This document shows positions 7,752 through 14,936 of a stretch of DNA of 34,113 bases, one piece after another. Below the pieces are notes generated by a model. It had not been told where the DNA came from, did no database searches, and saw only the letters and a list, made by a program, of their open reading frames with translations. Source of the DNA: JASHVB01 sp049522565 (GTDB lineage: Bacteria > Pseudomonadota > Alphaproteobacteria > Acetobacterales > Acetobacteraceae). Location of the stretch: NCBI GenBank assembly GCA_049522565.1, contig JBEKNT010000042.1, positions 1 to 34,113 on the forward strand. The letters run 5' to 3'. The first letter of the stretch is position 1; every line of letters begins with the position of its first letter. The position numbers and the translations under genes were made by a program.

Positions 7752-7940
7752 AAGCAAGCAAGGAAGCAAGCAAGTTTTTAACACAGATTTTCACAGATTA
7801 AGGCACAGATTAAGGCACAGACAGGAATATTAATAATTGTTATTACGTAATGTCTAACCTTTGTGTGCACGCAGTCGTTAGCTCTAATCTGTGACTTAAT
7901 CTGTGAAAATCTGTGTTAAAAGCTTGCTTGCTTGCTTGCT
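7752..7940. repeat. AT-rich palindromic element with 37-bp core arms and AAGC/GCTT repeats
   Basis: The core arms at 7776-7812 and 7885-7921 are inverted copies with one mismatch in 37 (TTTTAACACAGATTTTCACA and onward). They are flanked outside by AAGC/GCTT tetranucleotide runs, including five GCTT units at 7922-7941. The central loop is strikingly AT-rich (AATATTAATAATTGTTATTA) compared with the GC-rich genome. Within each arm, CACAGATT-type units recur. The outer ends closely match those of the 2486-2613 element. Confidence 0.85.
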
Positions 7941-8240
7941 TCGTTGACCTGCCCCCACAGCACTGGCCAGTGGGTACCTGTCAGGCCAAACGGTGGACCA
8001 AAGCGACGGACCAGGTGTGTCACCGGCTTCCCTCTAGCTTCCTGTTAAGGACTCGTAGGGCCTTCGCCCGCCATTTCGAGGAGGGTCTGCCAGTGCCGCC
8101 GCGCCCTGAGTTAGCGTCCGCAGGACAAAGTCCCCTGGCGGTTTTCAGGACAGAGCCATGGCCTTTCGTCGTTCACGCGATTGCCCGCCATCGCCCCACG
8201 CCATAAGCTTGCGCCTGGACTGGGGGAAGGAAGCGCGCCG
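7941..8240. other. Intergenic stretch without a recognised gene
   Basis: About 300 bases between the palindrome and the SDR gene. I see no conserved coding sequence, RNA gene or clear promoter here. A purine-rich GGGGGAAGGAAG at 8222-8233 precedes the SDR start and may serve as its ribosome site. Confidence 0.5.
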
Positions 8241-9047
8241 ATGCTCAGCATGGCGGGAAAGGTCGCAATCGTCACCGGCGCGGGATCGGTGGGTCCCGGC
8301 TGGGGCAACGGCAAAGCGACCGCGACGTTGCTGGCGCGTCAGGGCGCAGCGGTGTTCCTGGTCGACATCAACCAGGCCGCGGCCGAGGAAACCCGCGGCA
8401 TCATCGAATCCGCAGGCGGCATCTGCGCCGTGCACTGTTGCGACATGATGCGGTCGGCCGATGTCGCGGTGATGGTGCAGGCCTGCGTCGCGCGGTTCCA
8501 GCGGCTCGACGTGCTGGTCAACAATGTCGGCGGTTCCGCGCCGGGCGATCCGGTGTCGATGACCGAGGAAGTCTGGGACCGGCAGATCGACTTCAACCTC
8601 AAAACGGCGTTCCTCGGCTGCAAGTACGCCATTCCAGCGATGCTGAAGCAGGGCAAGGGGGCGATCGTCAATATTTCGTCCGTTGCCGGTATGCGCAACG
8701 ATTTCGCCTCGGGCCGCACCCATGTCGGCTACAGCGCGTCGAAGGCCGGGGTGATCCAGCTTTCCCGCTCTACCGCCGGTGCGTACGCGAAGCAGGGCAT
8801 CCGGGTGAACACCGTGGTGCCGGGACTGATGCACACGCCGCTGGTGGAGACCCGGCTGGCGAAGACCGTCGGCAACAACGACCTCGCGGCGCTGATCGAA
8901 TCGCGCCACAAGGCGGTGCCGCTGGGCCGCATGGGCGATGCCTGGGACGTGGCGCATGCCGTGCTGTTCCTGGCGTCCGACGAGGCACACTACATCACCG
9001 GGACTGAAATCATCGTCGATGGCGGGCTGACCGCCGCGATGCCCTGA
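8241..9047 (+). CDS. SDR-family oxidoreductase
   Basis: A 268-residue NAD(P)-dependent short-chain dehydrogenase/reductase of classical type. The cofactor loop is TGAGSVGPGWGNG at about 12-24, which is longer and richer in glycine than the usual TGxxxGxG. NNVGG follows at 94-98, with the catalytic Ser in NISS (about 144-147) and Y164-x3-K168 in YSASK. The C-terminus ITGTEIIVDGG is typical. The ATG at 8241 follows GGAAGGAAG. It lies 24 bp before the frameshifted carboxymuconolactone-decarboxylase-like gene on the same strand, so the two probably formed an operon. Substrate unknown. Confidence 0.9.
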   Translation: MLSMAGKVAIVTGAGSVGPGWGNGKATATLLARQGAAVFLVDINQAAAEETRGIIESAGGICAVHCCDMMRSADVAVMVQACVARFQRLDVLVNNVGGSAPGDPVSMTEEVWDRQIDFNLKTAFLGCKYAIPAMLKQGKGAIVNISSVAGMRNDFASGRTHVGYSASKAGVIQLSRSTAGAYAKQGIRVNTVVPGLMHTPLVETRLAKTVGNNDLAALIESRHKAVPLGRMGDAWDVAHAVLFLASDEAHYITGTEIIVDGGLTAAMP

Positions 9048-9071
9048 TCACGCAACATGGGAGAGAGACCG

Positions 9072-9640
9072 ATGGCCAATGAAGGACGCCTGCCGGCGAT
9101 TCCGCCGGACCAACTGACGCCGGAACAGAAAACGGTGCTGGACGCGATCCAGTCGGGACCGCGCGGCGCCGGCGTGCGCGGGCCGTTCAATGCACTGCTG
9201 CGCAGCCCGGAGTTGTGCGACCTGGTGCAGCGCGTCGGCGCTTATGTGCGTTTCGGCACGTCGCTCCCCGCGAAGCTGAACGAGCTGGCGATTTGCATGG
9301 CCGGCCGCAAATGGACCGCGCAATACGAGTTCTATGCGCATCGCCGGCTCGCCATCCAGGCGGGGCTGAAACAGGAGATCGCCGACGCGGTCGCCAACGG
9401 CACGCGGCCGCCGGGCATGGATGCGGACGAGGCCGCGGTCTACGATTTCGCCACCGAATTGCTCGGCACCGGGCAGGGGTATCCGACGCGCACTACGAAG
9501 CCGTGAAGAGCAAGTTCGGCGAACGCGGCGTGATGGATCTGGTCGGCGCCGTCGGCTACTACAGCCTGGTGTCGATGGTGCTGAACGTCGCTCAGGTGCC
9601 GTTGCCGCCAGGCGAGGCGCCGCCGCTGAAGCCGCTGTAA
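9072..9640 (+). pseudogene. Carboxymuconolactone decarboxylase-like protein, frameshifted
   Basis: Two frames together give one family member. The first (9072 to about 9475) reads MANEGRLPAIPPDQLTPEQK and continues through LPAKLNELAICMAGRKW to FATELLGTG. The second, one frame over, continues VSDAHYEAVKSKFGERG, then GYYSLVSMVLNVAQVPLPPG and stops at 9640. The switch falls at a run of four Gs (9476-9479); one more G would join the frames. Relatives are AhpD/CMD-fold proteins, often beside SDR genes, with unassigned reactions. It may be a real lesion or a sequencing error. As read, the first frame ends at 9506 with a short aberrant tail. Confidence 0.8.
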
Positions 9641-9644
9641 CCGG

Positions 9645-10880
9645 CTATGGCCGTCTCGCCAGGGACGGCCGCAGCACCCAGGCCAGCGGCAACGTCAGCA
9701 GGCAGACCGCGGCCACCACGAGGATGGCTCGGGTGGGGCCGAATGCGTCGCCGGCGAAACCGTACAGGAACGGGGCGATCGCGCCACCGCCGATGGTGCC
9801 GGTGTAGAACAGGCCGAACGCTTGCGCGTGCCGATCTGCCCGGACAAACTCGGGCACCGTGCCATACAGCACGGACGAGGTGCCGTTCAGGGCAATCCCG
9901 ATCAGCGGCAGGCAGGCCAGCGCAAACGGCAGCGAGACCTGGCCCAGGACCACGATGCCGAGCGCGGTGCCAAGCTCGGTGAGCAGGACCGTGCGCAACA
10001 CGCCCAATCGCGCGCCGAGCCAACCGCAAGCCAGCTTCCCCGCTGCTCCGCCAGCGAAGATCAACGTCAGGGCGATGCCGATCATCGGCGTGTCGGCACC
10101 CTTCGCCTTCAGCACGAACGGCAGGAAGGCGAGGAACCCCATGCGGGTGCCGCTGTCCAGCACGCCGATTGCCAGCAGCACGGGAAAGGCGCCGCGCTGC
10201 CGGGATTGCGTCGCCTGAACGGCGCGTTTTGCCTCCACTTGTGGCGGCGTCGGCTCGGCATTCGCGGCATCCGCGATGCGGGCACCGTGCGGCAGCAGCA
10301 GCAGGATCAGCACCGCCGCGACCAGGCCGAGCGTGCCGATCGATCCCAGCGCCGAGCGCCACGGCATCAGGCTCAGCAGCCACGCGGTCGCGGCGGGCAA
10401 CGCCATCTTTCCCAGATCGCCGGCGAAATTGTAGGTGCCCAAGGGACCTCGGACGCCGGTATCGGCATAGGCCGCCGCCACCAGCGACGAGCCGATCGGA
10501 TGCTGCGTGGCGGCTCCGGCGCCGCCCACCAACAGGGCCAGCACCAGAACGGTGAAGCTTGCGCCGGTGAGTCCGATCGCGAGATAGGCGCCGCCGGCTA
10601 CCGCGGTGCCGATTGCCAGCAGCAGCGGTCCGCCCAGGCGTTTGGCGAGCAGGGATACCGGCACTTGCAGGCCGGCCATCGCGCCGGCGAACAGCATGCG
10701 CAGCACGCCGAGAGCGGCGTAGCTCAGGGCGAACTCGGTCTGCCAGACCGGCAACAGCACGTAGATCAGGTCGGTGAAGCCGTCGTGCAGCGCGTGTGCG
10801 CCGCAGGCGACGGCAAGAACCCGGCGTGAGGTGGCCCGCTGTGCCGACGTGACGCCGCCGATTTGTGCGGAGCTGGACAT
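9645..10880 (-). CDS. MFS transporter, fosmidomycin-resistance-like
   Basis: A 411-residue inner-membrane protein with about 12 hydrophobic segments in two halves split by a polar loop (about 200-225). The start of helix 1 (ACGAHALHDGFTDLIYVLLP) and the following LSYAALGVLR resemble the Fsr/fosmidomycin-resistance branch of the major facilitator superfamily. The ATG at 10878-10880 has AAGGA shortly upstream; the longer open frame is rejected because it runs through an intergenic palindrome. It converges on the frameshifted gene, ending 4 bp from it. The transported compound is unknown; efflux is likely from family membership. Confidence 0.88.
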   Translation of the reverse strand: MSSSAQIGGVTSAQRATSRRVLAVACGAHALHDGFTDLIYVLLPVWQTEFALSYAALGVLRMLFAGAMAGLQVPVSLLAKRLGGPLLLAIGTAVAGGAYLAIGLTGASFTVLVLALLVGGAGAATQHPIGSSLVAAAYADTGVRGPLGTYNFAGDLGKMALPAATAWLLSLMPWRSALGSIGTLGLVAAVLILLLLPHGARIADAANAEPTPPQVEAKRAVQATQSRQRGAFPVLLAIGVLDSGTRMGFLAFLPFVLKAKGADTPMIGIALTLIFAGGAAGKLACGWLGARLGVLRTVLLTELGTALGIVVLGQVSLPFALACLPLIGIALNGTSSVLYGTVPEFVRADRHAQAFGLFYTGTIGGGAIAPFLYGFAGDAFGPTRAILVVAAVCLLTLPLAWVLRPSLARRP

Positions 10881-11017
10881 GGCCTGATCCTTCGAGCGCG
10901 GGTTGGAATCTGGGCAGTTGCGGCCGGATTGGGAACCTGGAGGAAGATCCGATTTGTCTAGATGTCTAAACCGTCGTCGGCCCGGGCGGCAACCGGCAGC
11001 GCAGTGGCGGCGACAAT

Positions 11018-11141
11018 GCAAATTTCTCCCCCTCCCCTTGTGGGAGGGGGGTGGGGGGGAGGGGTGCGCGAATCCGCCGGCAGCGGATGTACGCACCCCT
11101 CCCCCCAACCCCCACCCTCAAGGGGAGGGGGAGAAATTTGC
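11018..11141. repeat. 124-bp palindrome with polypyrimidine/polypurine arms
   Basis: The two ends, GCAAATTTCTCCCCCTCCCC and its inverse, are identical for over 20 bp. The arms continue through a G-run region (AGGGGGGTGGGGGGGAGGGG) for about 50 bp per side with a few mismatches. It lies between the MFS transporter and the cupin gene. A partial copy of the CTCCCCCTCCCCTTGTGGG part recurs at 34069. Confidence 0.85.
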
Positions 11142-11155
11142 ACGGCGGATTGGAA

Positions 11156-11545
11156 TCAGACCGTCGCCGGCCAGGGGCCTGCCAGGGCGATAGCCTCGTC
11201 CTCGCCCGGCCAGGGCGGCATCGTCACGCCAACCGCTTGCAGCGGTTCGGCGGAATCGGAGCGGAATTGAAACGCCGTGCCGACCGGGACGGCAACCGAC
11301 AGCCCCGCCGCAACGTCGATAATCGCTTCCCGATCGCCGGCGCGCAGCCACATGCGGCCGCTGCCCGCCAGGAAGTACCACAGTTCGTCCACGGTGCGAT
11401 GCGCCACGGCGTGCGACACGGCGAACGGCGGCAGGCTGAACCGCGCCATGCTGCCGCTCGCCGTGCGCACCAGCACGCGCACCGCCGAGCCATCCGGTGC
11501 GACGACGTCCGGCGCATTGTCCACGTGCATGGCGGCGAAGGTCAC
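11156..11545 (-). CDS. Cupin-domain protein
   Basis: A 129-residue single-domain beta-barrel. HRTVDELWYFLAGSGRMWLR corresponds to cupin motif 1 and GLSVAVPVGTAFQFRS to motif 2. The second motif lacks the usual histidine (an F-rich stretch takes its place), so metal binding may be altered. The ATG at 11543-11545 is used; Met6 is an alternative. It starts 19 bp after the MaoC gene stop on the same strand, so the two probably form an operon. Specific function unknown. Confidence 0.8.
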   Translation of the reverse strand: MTFAAMHVDNAPDVVAPDGSAVRVLVRTASGSMARFSLPPFAVSHAVAHRTVDELWYFLAGSGRMWLRAGDREAIIDVAAGLSVAVPVGTAFQFRSDSAEPLQAVGVTMPPWPGEDEAIALAGPWPATV

Positions 11546-11564
11546 GCGCGGTTCCGTCGGCGGT

Positions 11565-12020
11565 TCAGTCGTATGCCAGGTTGAGCGTCTCCGCCACCAA
11601 GGCGGGACGCGGGTGGCCCTCGATCTCCATGGTGCTTTCGAAAGTCATCCGCACGCCGCCTTCGATATCCTCGACGTTCTGCAGCGTCTGGTGCAGCCGG
11701 ACGCGCGATCCGACCTGCACCGGCGCGGTGAAGCGCATCCGGTTGGAGCCGTAGTTGATGCCGCGCGAGCGCTTGCGGATCGCATAGACCTGGTGCGCCA
11801 GGCCGGCCAGCAGCGACAAGGTCAGGAAGCCGTGGGCGATGGTCTTGCCGCCCGGCATCTCGCGCTTCGCGCGCTCGACATCGACGTGGATCCACTGGTG
11901 ATCGCCGGTCGCGTCGGCGAACTTGTCGATCATCGCCTGGTCCACCGTGACCCAGTCGCTGCTGCCGATCTGCTGACCGATATGCGCCTTCATATCCGCC
12001 GGCTTTTCCACTTCCAGCAT
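11565..12020 (-). CDS. MaoC-family dehydratase (R-specific enoyl-CoA hydratase-like)
   Basis: A 151-residue hot-dog-fold protein. The hydratase motif is ADATGDHQWIHVD with the catalytic pair D40 and H45, followed by GGKTIAHGFLTLSL. This family hydrates trans-2-enoyl-CoA to (R)-3-hydroxyacyl-CoA, linking beta-oxidation to polyester or acyl-CoA metabolism. The start at 12018-12020 is supported by GGAGGGGAG upstream. It is followed by the cupin gene and is divergent from the fatty-acid hydroxylase-like gene, with a 109-bp shared promoter region. Confidence 0.92.
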   Translation of the reverse strand: MLEVEKPADMKAHIGQQIGSSDWVTVDQAMIDKFADATGDHQWIHVDVERAKREMPGGKTIAHGFLTLSLLAGLAHQVYAIRKRSRGINYGSNRMRFTAPVQVGSRVRLHQTLQNVEDIEGGVRMTFESTMEIEGHPRPALVAETLNLAYD

Positions 12021-12129
12021 CGCTGCTCCCCTCCGGTTATTCGCATGTCGCGGCGACTATGCCGGCCGCCGAGCCCCTTGTCGCCGTCTGGACTTTCGTC
12101 CTATCACTGGCGCGTTGGAGGATACCGCC

Positions 12130-12912
12130 ATGGACCACGTCCGGATGTCCCAACGGCAAGCGGCATTCCGCGCCGACTTCCGCACCCGCATCGCCCCGGC
12201 CTATTCCGGCTGGGCGCATGTCGCGCTGATCTACGCCCTGGGCCTCGCCGCCATCTGGTATTGCGCGCGGCAGGTGGTCCGGCCCGCGTGGTACGAGTTC
12301 CTGGTGATCCCGGTGGCGTTCTGCATTTCCAACGTGTTCGAGTGGTGGATCCACCGCTACGTGATGCACCGGCCGGTCAAGGGCTTCATGGGCATCTACA
12401 AGCGCCACACGCTGGCGCATCACCAGTTCTTCACCAATATCGAGCCGACCTTCGACAACAGCCGCGACTTCCGCATCGTGTTCTTCCCGCCCTATGCGCT
12501 GGTGGCGTTCATGGCGCTGTCGCTGCCGCCGGCGGCGATCCTGGGCTTGCTGGGGCTGCCGAATGCCGGCTGGCTGCTGCTGATCACCAACGTGGCGCTG
12601 TACCTGAACTACGAGCTGTTCCACTATTGCTGCCATGTGAAGGACGACAGCATCGTGCGGCACATCCCGCTGGTGAACTCGATTCGCCGGCACCACATCG
12701 CGCACCACAACACCGCGCTGATGATGGAGCGCAATTTCAACCTGACCTATCCGGTCGCCGACTGGTTCTTCGGCACCTCCGATCTCGCCTGTGGCCTGCT
12801 GCAACACATCTTCAACGGCTATGACGCGCGCTTCGTGCGGCGCGACCTGAAGCGGGTGCGCAACACCTCCGACGATGTGCGCGCGGGTCACGTGCAGGCG
12901 GCGGCGGAATGA
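12130..12912 (+). CDS. Sterol desaturase/fatty acid hydroxylase family membrane protein
   Basis: A 260-residue integral membrane di-iron oxygenase-like protein. The histidine clusters are complete: HRYVMH (75-80), HTLAHH (93-98), HYCCH (165-169) and HHIAHH (188-193), set among hydrophobic segments at about 30-48, 56-72, 120-140 and 143-160. The ATG at 12130 lies 8 bases after GGAGG (12117-12121); a TTG at 12115 is in frame but lies before that site. The family hydroxylates or desaturates lipids such as sterols, ceramides, carotenoids or hopanoids; which one is not readable here. Its stop overlaps the next gene (ATGA). Confidence 0.9.
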   Translation: MDHVRMSQRQAAFRADFRTRIAPAYSGWAHVALIYALGLAAIWYCARQVVRPAWYEFLVIPVAFCISNVFEWWIHRYVMHRPVKGFMGIYKRHTLAHHQFFTNIEPTFDNSRDFRIVFFPPYALVAFMALSLPPAAILGLLGLPNAGWLLLITNVALYLNYELFHYCCHVKDDSIVRHIPLVNSIRRHHIAHHNTALMMERNFNLTYPVADWFFGTSDLACGLLQHIFNGYDARFVRRDLKRVRNTSDDVRAGHVQAAAE

Positions 12913-13097
12913 GCCAACGCGTCCGCATCAAGCCGGGCAAGGCGAGCCTGATCGGCGGGATTGCCGTCGGGGTTGCGGTGGTCGTGCTCTGGGCCGCGGT
13001 GGCGCATGAGTTGGGTGCAGACAACGTGCCGGTGCTGATTGCCGGCGTGCTGCTGGCCGCTGGGATTGCGACTTGGATCAGGGTGGCCGATCTTTGA
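12909..13097 (+). CDS. Small two-helix membrane protein
   Basis: A 62-residue protein of unrecognised family. After a basic N-terminus (MSQRVRIKPGKAS) there are two hydrophobic stretches, LIGGIAVGVAVVVLWAAVA and VLIAGVLLAAGIATWIRV, separated by HELGADNVP. The ATG overlaps the stop of the fatty-acid hydroxylase-like gene by 4 bases, implying translational coupling and perhaps a partner or stabilising subunit role. The GMC gene follows 25 bp later. The coding call rests on coupling and a credible membrane topology. Confidence 0.65.
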   Translation: MSQRVRIKPGKASLIGGIAVGVAVVVLWAAVAHELGADNVPVLIAGVLLAAGIATWIRVADL

Positions 13098-13121
13098 CGT
13101 CCTGAAGAACAAGGGGCGTCC

Positions 13122-14762
13122 ATGACCACCGAGGAGGAAACCTACGACTTCATCGTCACCGGCGCGGGCAGCGCCGGCTGCGTGATCGCCGCGCGCCTGT
13201 CCGAATCCGGCCGCCATCGCGTGCTGCTGCTGGAAGCCGGGCCGCCCGACAGCAATCCCTGGATCCACATCCCGCTCGGCTTCGCCAAGACCTACGTCAA
13301 CCCGCAGGTGAACTGGAAGTTCGAGAGTGCGCCGCAGCCGCAGCTCGCCAATCGGCGGCTGTACCTGCCGCGCGGCAAGACGCTGGGGGGCTCCAGCTCG
13401 ATCAACGGCATGGTGTACATGCGCGGCAGCCACGCCGACTACGACGAATGGCGGCAGCGCGGCTGCGAAGGCTGGGACTGGGATTCCGTGCTGCCGTTCT
13501 TCAAGCAGGCGGAGAACCAGACGCGCGGCGCCGACGACTTCCACGGCGTCGGCGGCCCGCTGCACGTCTCCGATCAGCCCGGCCGGTTCGAGCTGGCGGA
13601 CGCGGTGCTGGAGGCTGCCGTGCAGGCCGGCATCCCGCGCAATCCGGACTTCAACGGCGCGCAACAGGAAGGCTGCGGCTATTACCAGACCACCAGCAGC
13701 AACAAGCGGCGCTGGAGCACGGCGAAGGCGTATCTGCAACCGGCGCGGCAGCGGCCGAACCTGGTCGTGCGCACCGGCGCCCAGGCGACGCGCGTGCTGA
13801 TCGAGAACCAACGCGCGGTCGGCATCGAGTACCACACGCAGGAAGGCCGCCGCACGGCGCATGCGCGGGGCGACATCATCGTGTCGGGCGGGGCCTATGG
13901 CTCGCCGCAACTGCTGTTGCTGTCGGGACTGGGACCGGCGCAGCACCTGCGGGATATGGGCATCGCGGTGGTTCGCGACATGCCGTCGGTGGGAGCGAAC
14001 CTGCACGACCATTTCAACTCGTATGTGAGCTGGCGGTGCAGCAAGGCCATTACGTTGAACGACCTGGAGAACAGTCCGTTGCGCAAGGTTGCGGCCGGGC
14101 TGCGCTACGCGCTGTTCCGCTCCGGGCCGATGGCGAGCAATGGCATCCATGCCGGGTTGTTCACCCGCAGCGACCAGCGGTTCGAACGCCCCGACATCCA
14201 GATCAACCTGTTCGAATGGAGCACGTTGCAGCGCGACAAGGACCGCGTCGTGCCGCATCCGTTTCCCGGCTTCACCCTGAGCCCGGTGCATCTGCGGCCC
14301 GACGGGCGCGGCACGGTGCGGCTTGCCAGTCCCGATCCGCTGGCGCCGCCGGCAATTCTGTTCGACTTCCTGCGCACCGACTACGACATGCAGGCGGTGG
14401 TGTTCGGCATCCGCCTCGCGCGCACGATCGCCGCGCAGCCGGCGCTGCGGCCCTATGTGGTGGAGGAACTGGCGCCGGGTCCGGCGATCACCAGCGACGC
14501 GGCGCTGGCCGACTACGTGCGGCAGAGCGGCGTGTCCAACCAGCACCCCACCAGTTCCTGCGCCATGGGCCACGGCCCTAACACCGTGGTCGATCCGCGG
14601 CTGCGCGTGCATGGCATCGCGGGGCTGCTTGTGGCGGACGCGTCGATCATGCCGGTTGCGGTCGGTGGCAATACCAATGCCCCGACGATCATGATCGGCG
14701 AGAAATGCGCGGCGATGATTTTGCAGGACGCGGCGGCGATGCCGGCACGCGCGGCGGCATGA
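13122..14762 (+). CDS. GMC-family FAD oxidoreductase (choline dehydrogenase-like), copy 1
   Basis: A 546-residue flavoprotein dehydrogenase. The FAD-binding motif is TGAGSAG with LLLEAG. GMC signature 1 is PRGKTLGGSSSINGMVYMRG and signature 2 is GAYGSPQLLLLSGLGP. The C-terminal active-site region NQHPTSSCAMGHGP and GNTNAPTIMIGEK supplies the conserved His and Asn. No signal peptide is seen, so it is likely cytoplasmic or membrane-associated and oxidises an alcohol with electrons passed to quinone or another acceptor. The ATG follows AAGGGG. It is closely related to the next gene; they look like an old tandem duplication. Substrate unknown; the betA name is not justified without choline genes nearby. 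Confidence 0.92.
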   Translation: MTTEEETYDFIVTGAGSAGCVIAARLSESGRHRVLLLEAGPPDSNPWIHIPLGFAKTYVNPQVNWKFESAPQPQLANRRLYLPRGKTLGGSSSINGMVYMRGSHADYDEWRQRGCEGWDWDSVLPFFKQAENQTRGADDFHGVGGPLHVSDQPGRFELADAVLEAAVQAGIPRNPDFNGAQQEGCGYYQTTSSNKRRWSTAKAYLQPARQRPNLVVRTGAQATRVLIENQRAVGIEYHTQEGRRTAHARGDIIVSGGAYGSPQLLLLSGLGPAQHLRDMGIAVVRDMPSVGANLHDHFNSYVSWRCSKAITLNDLENSPLRKVAAGLRYALFRSGPMASNGIHAGLFTRSDQRFERPDIQINLFEWSTLQRDKDRVVPHPFPGFTLSPVHLRPDGRGTVRLASPDPLAPPAILFDFLRTDYDMQAVVFGIRLARTIAAQPALRPYVVEELAPGPAITSDAALADYVRQSGVSNQHPTSSCAMGHGPNTVVDPRLRVHGIAGLLVADASIMPVAVGGNTNAPTIMIGEKCAAMILQDAAAMPARAAA

Positions 14763-14796
14763 CCCGTCGCCACGACGCGCGGCCCCCCGTCCCACG

Positions 14797-14898
14797 GTCA
14801 TTGCGAGAAGCGTAGCGACGCAGCAATCTCCAGCGCGACGAGGCGACGGCGATTGATCAGGCGGGAGATTGCCGCGGCCCTCCGGGCCTCGCAATGAC
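14797..14898. repeat. GTCATTGCGAG-type intergenic palindrome
   Basis: The ends GTCATTGCGAG and CTCGCAATGAC are inverted copies. Inside, CAATCTCC (14823-14830) is matched by the inverse GGGAGATTG about 40 bp on. This is the common alphaproteobacterial BIME-like arrangement. It occupies most of the space between the two GMC genes and could act as an mRNA-processing or attenuating hairpin. Confidence 0.8.
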
Positions 14899-14936
14899 AG
14901 TCGGGGCAATCCCGCTACGACAAACAAGGGGGAAGG

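Noticed and set aside
7752..7940. Replication origin candidate, being AT-rich near the rpmH-rnpA-yidC cluster
   Set aside because: No DnaA boxes (TTATNCACA) seen and no dnaA, dnaN or parAB nearby; the structure is a palindrome.
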